Shown one piece after another: positions 46,849 to 56,674 of a DNA stretch of 64,000 nt. Both the position numbers and the translations under genes were made by a program. The notes beneath the pieces were generated by a model. That model saw nothing but the letters and a program-made list of their open reading frames with translations. It did no database searches and was not told the origin of the DNA. This stretch comes from Lysobacterales bacterium. Lineage in GTDB: Bacteria; Pseudomonadota; Gammaproteobacteria; Xanthomonadales; Marinicellaceae. The first letter of the stretch is position 1, and each line of letters starts with the position of its first letter. Where the stretch lies: positions 1-64,000 of the forward strand of contig JALSHI010000024.1 in the NCBI GenBank assembly GCA_026982315.1, given 5' to 3'.

Positions 46849-49019
46849 GGCTTTTCCGTGTCTTTTAGTGGCAGAACCGGCAGACGAATTTCCACGACGG
46901 CCCCACCCTCGGGGTGATTATAGGCGCGAATACTGCCGCCGTGTTCTTCAACGATTTTTTTGACAATGGCCAGCCCCAGACCCGAGCCGCCGGTTTTGGT
47001 GGTGACATACGGTTCAAACAGATGTTCGAGAGTGTTTTCATCAAATCCGGGCCCATGGTCGCGGATGGTGAGAACAAGGGTTTTTTCCGTTCCTTGTTGT
47101 TGTGTTTGGGTGGCAATGGCAATGCGGGTGTCGGACTGGCTTTCCTGGGCATTTTTAATCAAATTGGTCAGTAATTGCTGGATGCGGTTTTTATCCAACA
47201 ACAAAACCGGTTCTGGTTCATTTAGATCCAATTCGAAAGTAATGCCCGGATGTGACAGGGCATAGAGGTTAACCGCTTCCCGCACCAGTTGGTTAAGGCC
47301 GCCGGGTTCGCGCTTCAATTGCGGCGCCTTGGCATAGTCGGAAAAAGCATTCACCAGGGTTTTCAGCGTTTCCACCTGGGAGATGATGGTATCAGTGGTG
47401 CGGCTCATGATTTCCGCATCCTCCGGCGCCATCCGCGACAAAAAGCGTAAGCGCAGACGTTCCGCGGACAGTTGGATCGGCGTAAGCGGGTTTTTGACCT
47501 CATGGGCCAAGCGCCGCGCCACCTCGCCCCAGGCGGCATCGCGCTGGGCCTGGTTGAGTACGGTCTCATCATCAAATACCACCACCAAACCGCCCTCCTC
47601 TTGCTCCCGCTCGGGAATCCGGCTGCCCCGCACCACCAGAATACGACGAAAAGAATCTTCGGCCAGTAATACCTCTTGCTGCCATTCGTCTGAGCGGTCG
47701 GCCAGTTTTTTCAGAATCAGGTCCACCAACGGCTGCAAGGCATGGTTTTTGTGTGAGAGAAACTCCAGATCCTGGTTCACCAGGTCTTTTAAATCCAGGT
47801 GCAAAATAGCCGCGGCCGCGGCATTGGCCATGAGAATACGCTGGTTTTTATCAATACTTAAAACCCCGCTGGACAGGTGTGACAGTACGCTTTGCAGATA
47901 CCAGCGTTGAGACTCGGCTTCTACCTGGGAGCGGTGTGCCAGGGCGCTGGAGGCGGCCAGTTGCGACGACATGGTATTAAACGATTGCACCAGAAAACCC
48001 AGTTCGTCACTGGATTCCACGGGAATGCGGTGGCCAAACTCCCCCTTGGCAATGGATTGGGTGGCTTCGCTTAACAGCCGTACAGGGGCCACCAGTTGCC
48101 GGGCGGCGGAAAAGGCCCGTAACAGGGCCAGTAACACACTTAGCAGCAAGACAATGGTCAGGATGATAATAAAGGTTTGTTTGACCTGGGTGCGCTGGTA
48201 GGCTTGGCGCTTGTAGTCGTGATACGTGGTTTCAATGTTATTGGCCAGCGCGCTGTAGGCCGGTGGCACGGGAAACAGCGCTTGCAGAAAACGCTGGCGG
48301 CCAGAAGTTTGCAGGGCATTGGTGGCCACCGGCACCAATGTCCGGATTTGCAAGCCTTTTTCAGCCGGTTCCACACGGGCGTAGGTTTGCCCGTGACGGA
48401 CATTTTGCAGGGCTTGTTGCGGAGGCAGGCTGGTTTGCAGCGAAAACGGGTCCAGATTGCTGTTGGCCAGAATGGTGCCGTTGTCGTCCAGCAGGCTGAG
48501 ACTGATGGCGCCGCCGGCGTCGTCCAGCAGGCTGTCCAGGCGAATGATCTGCGCGGCCGGATTCATTTCCGCCAGTTGCCGCGCCAGGCGCTTGCTGATG
48601 CCAAGGTTTCGCCGTGTTTGGGTTTCAAGGAAGATTTGCCCCAGAGACAAAGAGTCACGCAAGGCTTTTTCCGTGTCACTACTGAACCAGCTATCCACAT
48701 AACGATCCACAAATTGATTGGCAAACAGGTACAGAATCAGGATAGGCGGTAAGGACAGGGTGATAAAAGTGGCGACCAGTCTGGAAGTCAGGTGAATCCC
48801 CGGCGCATTGTTCCGGCGTTTGAGAAAAAGCCATATCAAGCGCTGAATAATCACCAGGGAGAGGATGGCAACGGCCAGAATCGAGGCGCCAAACAACCAC
48901 AAATACATGCGATTGAACTGTTCGCGTCCCTGAATGGCTTCTCCCAGCCAGTACAGGGCACCCAGCAAAAAGGCAATGATGACAAAGGTCGGCAGAGAAC
49001 GTTTTAGAAACCGCTTCAT
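46845..49019 (-). CDS. NtrY-like sensor histidine kinase
   Basis: 724 residues. Several N-terminal transmembrane helices (about 12-30, 42-62, 85-110) and one near 283-305 enclose a periplasmic domain; then HAMP (about 310-365), PAS (about 380-490), HisKA with RLAHEVKNPLTPIQLSAERLR, and HATPase with GSGLGLAIVKKIVEEHGG. This is the NtrY type found after rsmB and DUF4390 in gammaproteobacteria. Its usual partner ntrX is missing. The start overlaps the DUF4390 stop by ATGA. Confidence 0.92.
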   Translation of the reverse strand: MKRFLKRSLPTFVIIAFLLGALYWLGEAIQGREQFNRMYLWLFGASILAVAILSLVIIQRLIWLFLKRRNNAPGIHLTSRLVATFITLSLPPILILYLFANQFVDRYVDSWFSSDTEKALRDSLSLGQIFLETQTRRNLGISKRLARQLAEMNPAAQIIRLDSLLDDAGGAISLSLLDDNGTILANSNLDPFSLQTSLPPQQALQNVRHGQTYARVEPAEKGLQIRTLVPVATNALQTSGRQRFLQALFPVPPAYSALANNIETTYHDYKRQAYQRTQVKQTFIIILTIVLLLSVLLALLRAFSAARQLVAPVRLLSEATQSIAKGEFGHRIPVESSDELGFLVQSFNTMSSQLAASSALAHRSQVEAESQRWYLQSVLSHLSSGVLSIDKNQRILMANAAAAAILHLDLKDLVNQDLEFLSHKNHALQPLVDLILKKLADRSDEWQQEVLLAEDSFRRILVVRGSRIPEREQEEGGLVVVFDDETVLNQAQRDAAWGEVARRLAHEVKNPLTPIQLSAERLRLRFLSRMAPEDAEIMSRTTDTIISQVETLKTLVNAFSDYAKAPQLKREPGGLNQLVREAVNLYALSHPGITFELDLNEPEPVLLLDKNRIQQLLTNLIKNAQESQSDTRIAIATQTQQQGTEKTLVLTIRDHGPGFDENTLEHLFEPYVTTKTGGSGLGLAIVKKIVEEHGGSIRAYNHPEGGAVVEIRLPVLPLKDTEKP

Positions 49020-49606
49020 GGGAGGGGCTTATTCGCGTCACGTGGGGAGTTCTGCACCGGTGGCAAGGGAAACGACCGCCATCCTGAATCCAGATGCCAG
49101 GCACGGTCCAGCAGTGTGGGCAATTGCATGGCGGCAGGCAAGGCGCCGGTGTCCAGTCGCAGCCGCAATTCCACGCTGTTGGCGTGCCGGTGGGCCGGCA
49201 AGCGCACCGGGGCCAGCTGGCCAATATGTTTCCAGAGGTTGTCCAGTTGCAGGAAGCTGCGTTGCTGGCCGGTATTCCGGTTTTTTAGCAGATACTGTTT
49301 GCTCAGGGAGAAATAGCGCACTTCCAGATTCTGGTTTTGGTTTTCCAGTATTTTGTCCCACCACAAGGGAGCCTGTTGGATTAGACGCCCTTTGAGCTGG
49401 AAGCGCAAAGCCACGCCGCTGTGGATGGCTTCTATCACAGGCGGATCGATTTGCCAAAGAAATACGGGTGTGACCTCCCACCATCCATTGTGAAAACGAA
49501 TGGACGCTGAGGTGATAGCCAGGCTTGAGGCATGAGCGAAAGCCGGGAAAAGAAGTGCCCACCACAGTAGCAGGAAAAGCAGCCGGTGAGTCTGCAGGTT
49601 AACCAT
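49016..49606 (-). CDS. DUF4390 family periplasmic protein
   Basis: 196 residues with a signal peptide (about 1-26, ending AHA) and a beta-rich domain containing ITSASIRFHNGWWEVTPVFLWQIDPPVIEAIHSG. DUF4390 proteins regularly stand between rsmB and ntrY; they may be sensor partners of the kinase (inference). ATG 49606 overlaps the rsmB end by eight bases; the longer upstream frame is the rsmB shadow. Confidence 0.85.
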   Translation of the reverse strand: MVNLQTHRLLFLLLWWALLFPAFAHASSLAITSASIRFHNGWWEVTPVFLWQIDPPVIEAIHSGVALRFQLKGRLIQQAPLWWDKILENQNQNLEVRYFSLSKQYLLKNRNTGQQRSFLQLDNLWKHIGQLAPVRLPAHRHANSVELRLRLDTGALPAAMQLPTLLDRAWHLDSGWRSFPLPPVQNSPRDANKPLP

Positions 49607-50909
49607 GGCCCCGTTTTTTGAGCAGCGCGTAGTAAAAACCGTCTCCGCCGTGGATTTCCGGCAGGAGTTGAACGCCATGCTGGCGGGAGACTCCTCCAGG
49701 CAATGATAGGGTTTCGGCTTCAAACTCGGGATGTCGGCTTAAAAAATGCGCCACTTGTTGTCCATTTTCCTCATCAAAGACAGAGCAGGTAGCATATAGC
49801 AGGTGACCACCGGGTTTCAACAAGCGGGTGGAAGCCTCGAGAATATCTTTTTGCTGGCGGGTTATTGCGGCGATGTCTCCGGCCTGACGCAAATACTTGA
49901 TATCAGGATGACGCCGAACCACACCCGAGGCACTGCAAGGCACATCCAGAAGAATGCGGTCAAACACCGCGCCAGCGCCCCAGTCTGGCGGCCACTGGTT
50001 GGGTTTGGCCATGTTCAGGGCGCGGACCTCGACAGGTGTACCGTTGATGTTGGCTTGCAGGCGGCGCAGGTTTTCCCCTACCCGGCTCAGGCGGTGGGCT
50101 TGCACATCTATGGCAGTGATTTCGGCCTGGGGCGCCTGTTCCCACAGATGGCCGGCTTTTCCGCCTGGAGCGGCACAGGCGTCAAGAATGCGTTCACCGT
50201 TGTGTGGGTCGAGGAGAGGGGCAGCCCTTTGGGCGTGGGCATCCTGCACGCTGAAATGTCCGGCCTCAAAACCCGGTATGGACGCCACCGGGCGCGGATC
50301 AATACACCAGGCAGAAGCGATGTGTGGATGTTGCCGGGCCTCCGGGCAGGCTTTTTGCAGGGCCGGCAGTGCCGCAGGAACCTGGCGATTATGACGCAGC
50401 CAGAAAGGTGCCTTGTGGTTATTGGCCTGCAGGATGGCTTGCCAGTGCTTTGGCCATTGTTGCTGGAGTTTTTTAATCCACCATTTGGGGTGGTTCCAGC
50501 GGGTTTCTTCGTTGTGCAGGTGTGTTGGCAACAGGGGGTTTTTGGCGATTTTACGCAGTACGGAATTCACCAGGCCGCTCAAGTGCGGCTTTTTCAAAGC
50601 CCGGGTGAGTGTGACGGTTTCGTTGACTGCCGCCCACGGAGGCGTTTTCAGGTGCTGTATCTGGACGGTGCCCAGATCAAGAATGGCCAAGGCCAGAGGG
50701 TCTGTGGGTTTTTTTTTGACATGCTGCTGCCAGCTGGCCCGAATGCTGGGCAAATAACGCAGGGTTTCAAAGCAAGCCGAACGCACCCAGGGGCGCTGCT
50801 CTGGGGGCAGTTGCGTCTGGTGTGTTTCCAGTGCGTCATCCACGGTGGAGCGGTTTGCATACACCTCCTGCAAGACACGGGCTGCGGCTTTACGGCTGGC
50901 CAGGCTCAT
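49599..50909 (-). CDS. rsmB: 16S rRNA (cytosine-967-C5)-methyltransferase RsmB
   Basis: 436 residues: N-terminal NusB-like domain (1-140) and a C-terminal SAM methyltransferase with DACAAPGGKAGH (SAM binding), LLDVPCSASGVVRRHPDIKYLR (first catalytic Cys) and YATCSVFDEENGQQV (second Cys). Its ATG overlaps the fmt stop by one base. Confidence 0.96.
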   Translation of the reverse strand: MSLASRKAAARVLQEVYANRSTVDDALETHQTQLPPEQRPWVRSACFETLRYLPSIRASWQQHVKKKPTDPLALAILDLGTVQIQHLKTPPWAAVNETVTLTRALKKPHLSGLVNSVLRKIAKNPLLPTHLHNEETRWNHPKWWIKKLQQQWPKHWQAILQANNHKAPFWLRHNRQVPAALPALQKACPEARQHPHIASAWCIDPRPVASIPGFEAGHFSVQDAHAQRAAPLLDPHNGERILDACAAPGGKAGHLWEQAPQAEITAIDVQAHRLSRVGENLRRLQANINGTPVEVRALNMAKPNQWPPDWGAGAVFDRILLDVPCSASGVVRRHPDIKYLRQAGDIAAITRQQKDILEASTRLLKPGGHLLYATCSVFDEENGQQVAHFLSRHPEFEAETLSLPGGVSRQHGVQLLPEIHGGDGFYYALLKKRGHG

Positions 50910-51880
50910 CAGGATTCCGGCGAAGATGGCATGCCGGCCTTTAGCCGCTGGGCATGGGCGTTCAGATAATCACCAATGGACAAACGGCGTTTACCGGCCT
51001 GCTGGATTTCGTCAACGGCCAGCGCACCCTCGCCACACTGGATTTCCAGTGTTTTTTTGTCCACGCGGCGAATGTTTCCCGGAACGGGTTTGGTTGTATC
51101 GGACTCATCCGGCAGGGTATGCGCGCGCCAGATTTTATGGGTTTGGTCTGCGATTTCCCCGCGGGCACCTGGCCATGGATTAAAGGCCCGAATTTGGCGC
51201 ACAATGGTTTCTGCTGGCTGGCGCCAGTCGATAATCGCCTCCTCAGGCCGGATTTTGTGGGCATAGATGATGCCGCTTTCATCCTGGGGACGGGGCGCTG
51301 GCAGCCGCCCGGCGACCAGTTGCTGTAAACACTCGCCCAGGGCGTCCGCGCCCATGACAGCCAGGCGGTCATGGAGCTCACCGGCAGTTTCCAGGGGATG
51401 GATGGCCGTGGCTTTATGGTGGTAAACGGCTCCGGTATCCAGTCCGGCGTCCATGTGCATAATACAGACACCCGTTTGCTTGTCACCGGCCAGAATCGCC
51501 CGCTGAATGGGCGCTGCTCCCCGCCAGCGGGGCAATAACGAAGCATGAATGTTCCAACAGCCATGGCGGGGAATATCCAGTACAGCCTGGGGCAAAATGA
51601 GACCGTAGGCCACCACCACCATCAAGTCAGGTTGCAGCTCGGCCAACCGGAGCTGCCAGTCGGCATCGCGCAGGTGTGCTGGCTGCCAGACAGGAATTCC
51701 GGCCTCCTGGGCGGTCGCTTTAACCGGGCTCTGGCGCAATTTGCGGCCCCGGCCGGCAGGTTTGTCAGGCTGGGTCAGGACGGCCTGGATTGTATGGGGG
51801 CCATTCATCAGGGCTTTCAGGGCGGGAACGGAAAAATCCGGCGTACCGGCAAAAATAATCTTGAGTGGTGAATGCGTCAT
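50909..51880 (-). CDS. fmt: Methionyl-tRNA formyltransferase
   Basis: Formylates initiator Met-tRNA. 323 residues. FAGTPDFSVPALKAL at the start, the catalytic loop HASLLPRWRGAAPIQRAI, and the C-terminal OB domain. It begins the fmt-rsmB-DUF4390-ntrY run. def, its usual upstream neighbour, is 46 kb away. Confidence 0.97.
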   Translation of the reverse strand: MTHSPLKIIFAGTPDFSVPALKALMNGPHTIQAVLTQPDKPAGRGRKLRQSPVKATAQEAGIPVWQPAHLRDADWQLRLAELQPDLMVVVAYGLILPQAVLDIPRHGCWNIHASLLPRWRGAAPIQRAILAGDKQTGVCIMHMDAGLDTGAVYHHKATAIHPLETAGELHDRLAVMGADALGECLQQLVAGRLPAPRPQDESGIIYAHKIRPEEAIIDWRQPAETIVRQIRAFNPWPGARGEIADQTHKIWRAHTLPDESDTTKPVPGNIRRVDKKTLEIQCGEGALAVDEIQQAGKRRLSIGDYLNAHAQRLKAGMPSSPES

Positions 51881-51927
51881 AAGGTTATGCCTGTGATGAA
51901 AGGCTGTGGTTTGTTTGTCCGCCGGAT

Positions 51928-52560
51928 TCAGGATGGCGGTTCATCCAGAGGCAAGGGGCATTGCAGCGGCTCAATGGTGCCTTTGTCGTAAAAAATGCGT
52001 TTGTATTCGGCGCGTGATACCGAGACATAGCGTTCATTGCCGCCAATTTCCACTTGTTTGCCGGACTTGATGGCGCGGCCATGTTCATCAATACGAATCA
52101 CCATGGTGGCCTTTTTGCCGGTATGGCAAATGGTTTTCAGCTCTTTCAGTTCATCGGCCCAGGCCAGCAGGTACTGGCTGCCTTCAAACAGCTCTCCCCG
52201 AAAATCGGTGCGCAGGCCATAGGCCAGAACCGGGATACCCAGGCGATCAGTGATTTCGGTTAGTTGATACACCTGGGCTTTGGTCAGAAACTGGGCTTCA
52301 TCCACCAGCACACAGTCAATGGCCTTCTGCCGGTGCAAACGGCCAATGTGTTGATACAGGTCATCGGTGGGTTCAAACACTTCCGCGGATGCGGACAGAC
52401 CAATGCGTGAGGCCACGGTACCACGGCCAAAGCGGTGATCCACAGCCGGTGCCAGAATCACCGTGTGCATGCCGCGTTCACGGTAATTGTAGCTGGATTG
52501 CAGCAAGTGGGTGGTTTTACCCGCGTTCATGGCGGAATAATAAAAATACAGTTTGGCCAT
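51928..52560 (-). CDS. tdk: Thymidine kinase
   Basis: Phosphorylates thymidine in the salvage pathway. 210 residues, type II. P-loop [17 protein letters not shown], the lasso region [15 protein letters not shown]. The second Cys of the E. coli zinc region is Ser here. ATG 52560 begins [15 protein letters not shown] as in E. coli; the ORF from 52587 adds nine atypical residues. Confidence 0.95.
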   Translation of the reverse strand: MAKLYFYYSAMNAGKTTHLLQSSYNYRERGMHTVILAPAVDHRFGRGTVASRIGLSASAEVFEPTDDLYQHIGRLHRQKAIDCVLVDEAQFLTKAQVYQLTEITDRLGIPVLAYGLRTDFRGELFEGSQYLLAWADELKELKTICHTGKKATMVIRIDEHGRAIKSGKQVEIGGNERYVSVSRAEYKRIFYDKGTIEPLQCPLPLDEPPS

Positions 52561-52596
52561 TTTGCGCTGCCTGGAGGGAAGAAACATGCAGACCCA

Positions 52597-54720
52597 TCAA
52601 GCCAATGGCCGGGGCTTGGCCAGATGGTGTCCTTGAAATAAATTAACGCCCAGTTGACTCAGGGTTTCCAGAGTCTTGGCATTTTCCACATGCTCGGCAA
52701 TGGTGGTTTTATTGATGGTCTGGGCGATGTATACCACCGACTTGACGATGGCCTCGTTAATTTTATCATCATTCAGGCCGGTCACAAATTGGCCGTCTAT
52801 TTTTATGTAGTCAAAAGGCAGGTCTTTCAGATAGGCGAAGCTGGTCAGCCCTTTACCAAAATCATCCAGGGCAAAAGTGCAGCCATTACGGCGCAGCAAG
52901 CGCATAAACTTCTGCGCGCTTTCGAGGTGTTGAATGATTTCGTTTTCGGTAATCTCAAAGCAGATGCTTTCATAAGGCACCCGAAAACTCTGAAATTGTT
53001 GCAATACAAAATCCAGAAAAGCGGGCTTGGTGATGGACTGGCCGGAAAGGTTGATACTGAAAACGCGCTCAGGCGCAATTTTGTGTTGGCTGATCCAGGA
53101 AAACAGCGCCTCTATCACCCAGCGATCCAGGGACTCAGCCAGGCCAAAGCGTTGCACCGCAGGCATAAATTCGGCCGGATCGGATATTTTTCCGTTTTCG
53201 TCCACATGCCGCAGCAGTATTTCCTGATAGCATTCCTGACCTTTGTTATGGTTAAACACCGGTTGTTGCCACAGTTGAAAATGATCGTGGGAAAAGGCGC
53301 TTTGCAGCCGTTCAAACCAGGCCAGTTGTTGGTGAGAACGATGAATCAGCTCCTTTTCTTCATGATAAATGAGCAGGCTGTCCCGACCTCCGGTTTTTGC
53401 CAGGTAGCAAGCTTCATCGGCCTTGATAAACAGGGTTTTGGTGGAGTCATGCCGGTTGGCGCTCACCAGCCCGATACTGATGCCCAGGCGATATTCCTTG
53501 CCGTCTTGAATCAAGCGGTAGGACTTAACGGCCTGGCGGATTTTTTCTGCGATATGAATGGCTTGTTTCTGGGTTTTGCCGCAGAGGATCATGCCAAACT
53601 CATCCCCGCCCAGGCGGCACAAGTCGCCATCGTCATGGGTCACTTCCAGTAACCTATGGCTCAATTCGCGCAAGGCCCGGTCGCCGGTGACATGACCGCA
53701 GGCATCGTTAATGGCCTTGAAATAATCCATGTCCATATACAAAAACGCCACCTGATTTTTGTGCTTGCCGTTTAACAGCCTGGTGAGTTTGTTTTCGCAC
53801 CAGCGGCGGTTATACAACCCGGTGAGGGGGTCGCTATAGGCTTGTTTCATGACGCGGCGCAGCAAGGTGTGTTGTTTGGTCACATCCTTGTAATACCAGC
53901 AGCGGCCTTCGATACAACCACGCAGAATCTGGGGGGCGGTAAAGCGTTCAACCACGCGGTCATCCTTCAGATAAAGAACATCATGGCTTTTCTTTGCCCG
54001 GTCTTCATAGAAGGTTTTTATGTCGGGCAAACGGGACTTGCGGGTATCAACCTGGGCGGCAATGTGTCGCCGGATGGCGATTAAATCCCGCTGCAGGCGC
54101 AGCGCTTCAGGAATGTGCCACAGGTCAAAAAAATTCTGATTGACGGCGATGATTTGATCTTTGGTGTTAACCAGAATAATGGCGTCAGGCGCGGCCTCCA
54201 GTACAGACTCATGCAGGGAGATAAGTTTTTTGTTGGCTTTTTCCGTGAGAACCTGGCGGGTGATATCGACACTGAAGCCGCGGAAGCCAGCCAGAGAACC
54301 GTCGGCATGGAATATGGGAATGCCGTCGGAAAGAAAGTATTTGACAGCGCCGTTTTTGGCTTGAACCCGGGTATGGTAATTCTGAAAGGGCTGGGGTTCG
54401 CGCTGGGTTAGTTTGTGCCATCTCTCCTGCTCCTCGGTGACCAGCAAATCCGCCGCACTGCGGCCAAGGCCTTCTTGAATTGACCAGCCGAGCTTTTTTT
54501 CAAAAGCCGGACTCAGCCAGGAGTACCGGAGATCCTGGTCGGTTTCCCAAAAAATCACGTCACTGTGATTGGCCAGCTCATGCAAACAACGAACACCATC
54601 GGAGGACTGGTCAAACAACCATTGCTGCAGAGCCTTGTACACTGCCTGAGCCTGGCAGGGTTTTCCCTTAAGCGCCTGTATCAGCAGATCGGTGTCTTCT
54701 GGCGTGAGTGGCAGGTTCAC
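52597..54720 (-). CDS. PAS-PAS-GGDEF-EAL protein (c-di-GMP turnover)
   Basis: 707 residues, no transmembrane helix. Two PAS-like domains (about 45-165 and 180-270), a GGDEF domain with intact RLGGDEFGM (about 330-480), and an EAL domain (about 490-705). EAL reads EIL, but the remaining phosphodiesterase residues look present: NLS, FEITE, DDFGKG, KIDG, AEHVE and QGH. It may be bifunctional. GTG 54720 is chosen because AGGGGG precedes it by four bases and the long upstream extension has no domain. Confidence 0.88.
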   Translation of the reverse strand: MNLPLTPEDTDLLIQALKGKPCQAQAVYKALQQWLFDQSSDGVRCLHELANHSDVIFWETDQDLRYSWLSPAFEKKLGWSIQEGLGRSAADLLVTEEQERWHKLTQREPQPFQNYHTRVQAKNGAVKYFLSDGIPIFHADGSLAGFRGFSVDITRQVLTEKANKKLISLHESVLEAAPDAIILVNTKDQIIAVNQNFFDLWHIPEALRLQRDLIAIRRHIAAQVDTRKSRLPDIKTFYEDRAKKSHDVLYLKDDRVVERFTAPQILRGCIEGRCWYYKDVTKQHTLLRRVMKQAYSDPLTGLYNRRWCENKLTRLLNGKHKNQVAFLYMDMDYFKAINDACGHVTGDRALRELSHRLLEVTHDDGDLCRLGGDEFGMILCGKTQKQAIHIAEKIRQAVKSYRLIQDGKEYRLGISIGLVSANRHDSTKTLFIKADEACYLAKTGGRDSLLIYHEEKELIHRSHQQLAWFERLQSAFSHDHFQLWQQPVFNHNKGQECYQEILLRHVDENGKISDPAEFMPAVQRFGLAESLDRWVIEALFSWISQHKIAPERVFSINLSGQSITKPAFLDFVLQQFQSFRVPYESICFEITENEIIQHLESAQKFMRLLRRNGCTFALDDFGKGLTSFAYLKDLPFDYIKIDGQFVTGLNDDKINEAIVKSVVYIAQTINKTTIAEHVENAKTLETLSQLGVNLFQGHHLAKPRPLA

Positions 54721-54837
54721 GATTCCCCCTGTGCTGCCGGTCAACGGTTGCCGACAGTTTGGCCACGCGCTTATGCTTGCGCCAGTGACTGCCTGACAGA
54801 AGCGTCGACCGGTGTATTGATTCCCTCTTGACACTAA

Positions 54838-54846
54838 AATATAGCA
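54838..54846 (-). promoter_or_regulatory. Extended -10 promoter for the PAS-GGDEF-EAL gene
   Basis: TGCTATATT on the reverse strand matches the extended -10 (TGNTATAAT) with one mismatch. It would give a leader of about 110 bases before GTG 54720, consistent with the shorter start for this gene. Confidence 0.45.
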
Positions 54847-54876
54847 CAAAAGCCGCCAGGCCAAGCCAGAATTAAA

Positions 54877-54899
54877 TCCAAAAGCGGCTAACCTTTGGA
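54877..54899 (-). terminator. Weak terminator candidate after lpdA
   Basis: TCCAAA / TTTGGA arms with an 11-base loop are followed, on the reverse strand, by TTTAATT. The stem is short and A+T-rich, so this is only a possible end of the maeB-aceE-aceF-lpdA transcript. Confidence 0.3.
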
Positions 54900-54922
54900 G
54901 GATATGGCGGATAAATCGCCGT

Positions 54923-56674
54923 TCAAGCAGGTTTTTTTGGCGGTATCAGATCGGTAATGCTGCCTTCAAACATTTCCGCGGCCATGGCCACTGACTCGCT
55001 CAAAGTGGGATGCGGATGAATGGTCAAGGCCACATCGGCTGCCTCAGCGCCCATTTCGATGGCATGAGCCACTTCGGCGATGAGCTCGCCGGCGTTCACG
55101 CCGGTAATGGCCCCACCAATGATGCGTCGGGTGTCCGGGTCGAACAACAGTTTGGTTTGTCCATCGGTGCGGTCCAGCCCCAAAGCGCGGCCACTGGCCG
55201 CCCAGGGAAAAACGGCCTTTTCATAAGCGATGTTTTTGGCTTTGGCCTCGGTTTCGGTGAGTCCCACCCAGGCGATTTCCGGGTCGGTATAGGCCACTGA
55301 AGGGATAACCAGGGCGTCAAAGGCCACTTTATGGCCAGCGGCGACTTCAGCGGCCACTTTGGCTTCGTGAGTGGCTTTGTGGGCCAGCATGGGTTGGCCG
55401 ACAATGTCGCCAATGGCGAAAATATGCGGGGCATTGGTGCGTTGCTGCTTGTCCACGGGAATAAAGCCCCGGTCGTCCACGTGCACACCGGCGGCTTCAG
55501 CATGGATGTGTTGGCCGTTGGGCTGGCGGCCTACAGCCACCAGGATTTTGTCATAGATGCTTGATTCGGCGTCGTTAAAGGTGACTTTCAGGCCATTTTT
55601 TTGCGCCTTGACAGCGGTTACCCGGGTGTTGGTGCGGATTTCGGCCAGTTGCTTTTTGAGCCGCTGCTGCAAAGGTCGGAGCATATCCTTGTCGGTGCCA
55701 GGGATGAGTTGGGGCTGCATTTCCACCACAGAGACCGCACTGCCCAGCGCTGAATACACTGTGGCCATTTCCAGGCCGATAATGCCGCCACCAATAATCA
55801 GCAGTTTCTTGGGAATGTCTTCCAGGGCCAGCGCATCGGTGGAGTCCATGACCCGGGCATCATCCCAGGGAATGTCCGGCAGTTTAAAAACCCGCGAACC
55901 TGCGGCGATAATGGCCTGGGCAAAGGTCAGACGCTGGGACGAGCCGTTGCCCGTATCAATATGCAGGCTATGGTCTGACTCAAACCGCCCTTCTCCTTGA
56001 ATAACGGTCACTCCGCGTTGTTTGGCCATGGCCGCCAGCCCGCCGGTCAGTTTGCTGATGACGCTGTTTTTCCAGTTGACCAGCGTAGCGCGGTCGATGT
56101 CCGGCGCGGAAAAGCGAACGCCGTGAGCGCCCATGTGCTCGGCTTCGCGAATGACAGCGGCGGCATGCAGCAGCGCCTTGGAGGGAATGCAGCCCACATT
56201 CAGGCAGACCCCGCCCAGCGTGGAATAGCGTTCCACCAGGGTGACCTTCAGACCCAGATCCGCGGCGCGAAAAGCCGCCGTGTAGCCGCCGGGCCCGCCG
56301 CCGAGCACCAACAAGTCGGTATCGTAGTCGGTGTGTTGTTCGGCGCTTTTGTTACTGCTGTCTGCTTGCGTTTCGGGCCGGGCTGCCAAAGGTAGGGTGT
56401 CTTCGGCCGCGGTTTCGGCAGGCGTGTCTTCAGTTTCGGCGATGATGGTGGCGATGAGGCTGCCGGGGCTGACGCTGTCCCCTTCCGAGACCAGGACTTC
56501 GGCCAGGGTACCGCTGTAAGGACTGGGAATTTCCATGGTGGCCTTGTCGCTTTCCAGGGTGATTAAAGGCTGTTCTTTTTCCACCTTGTCACCGGCGGTC
56601 ACCAGCACTTCTATCACTGGTACGTTGTCAAAATCGCCCAAATCGGGTATGCGGATGTCTTTTGGCTGGCTCAT
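54923..56674 (-). CDS. lpdA: Dihydrolipoamide dehydrogenase (E3) with N-terminal lipoyl domain
   Basis: 583 residues. A lipoyl domain (about 1-80; lipoyl Lys in LESDKATMEIP) is fused to a full E3 flavoprotein with the redox disulfide GGVCLNVGCIPSKALLH, FAD and NAD motifs (VLGGGPGGYTAA, IIGGGIIGLE), and the catalytic His near HPHPTLSESV. E3 proteins with a lipoyl domain are known in some beta- and gammaproteobacterial PDH complexes. The ATG overlaps the aceF stop (ATGA). Confidence 0.96.
   Translation of the reverse strand: MSQPKDIRIPDLGDFDNVPVIEVLVTAGDKVEKEQPLITLESDKATMEIPSPYSGTLAEVLVSEGDSVSPGSLIATIIAETEDTPAETAAEDTLPLAARPETQADSSNKSAEQHTDYDTDLLVLGGGPGGYTAAFRAADLGLKVTLVERYSTLGGVCLNVGCIPSKALLHAAAVIREAEHMGAHGVRFSAPDIDRATLVNWKNSVISKLTGGLAAMAKQRGVTVIQGEGRFESDHSLHIDTGNGSSQRLTFAQAIIAAGSRVFKLPDIPWDDARVMDSTDALALEDIPKKLLIIGGGIIGLEMATVYSALGSAVSVVEMQPQLIPGTDKDMLRPLQQRLKKQLAEIRTNTRVTAVKAQKNGLKVTFNDAESSIYDKILVAVGRQPNGQHIHAEAAGVHVDDRGFIPVDKQQRTNAPHIFAIGDIVGQPMLAHKATHEAKVAAEVAAGHKVAFDALVIPSVAYTDPEIAWVGLTETEAKAKNIAYEKAVFPWAASGRALGLDRTDGQTKLLFDPDTRRIIGGAITGVNAGELIAEVAHAIEMGAEAADVALTIHPHPTLSESVAMAAEMFEGSITDLIPPKKPA

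Noticed and set aside
49803-50969. 388-residue open frame on the forward strand
   Set aside because: Antisense to rsmB and the end of fmt, both clear genes; no recognisable motif.
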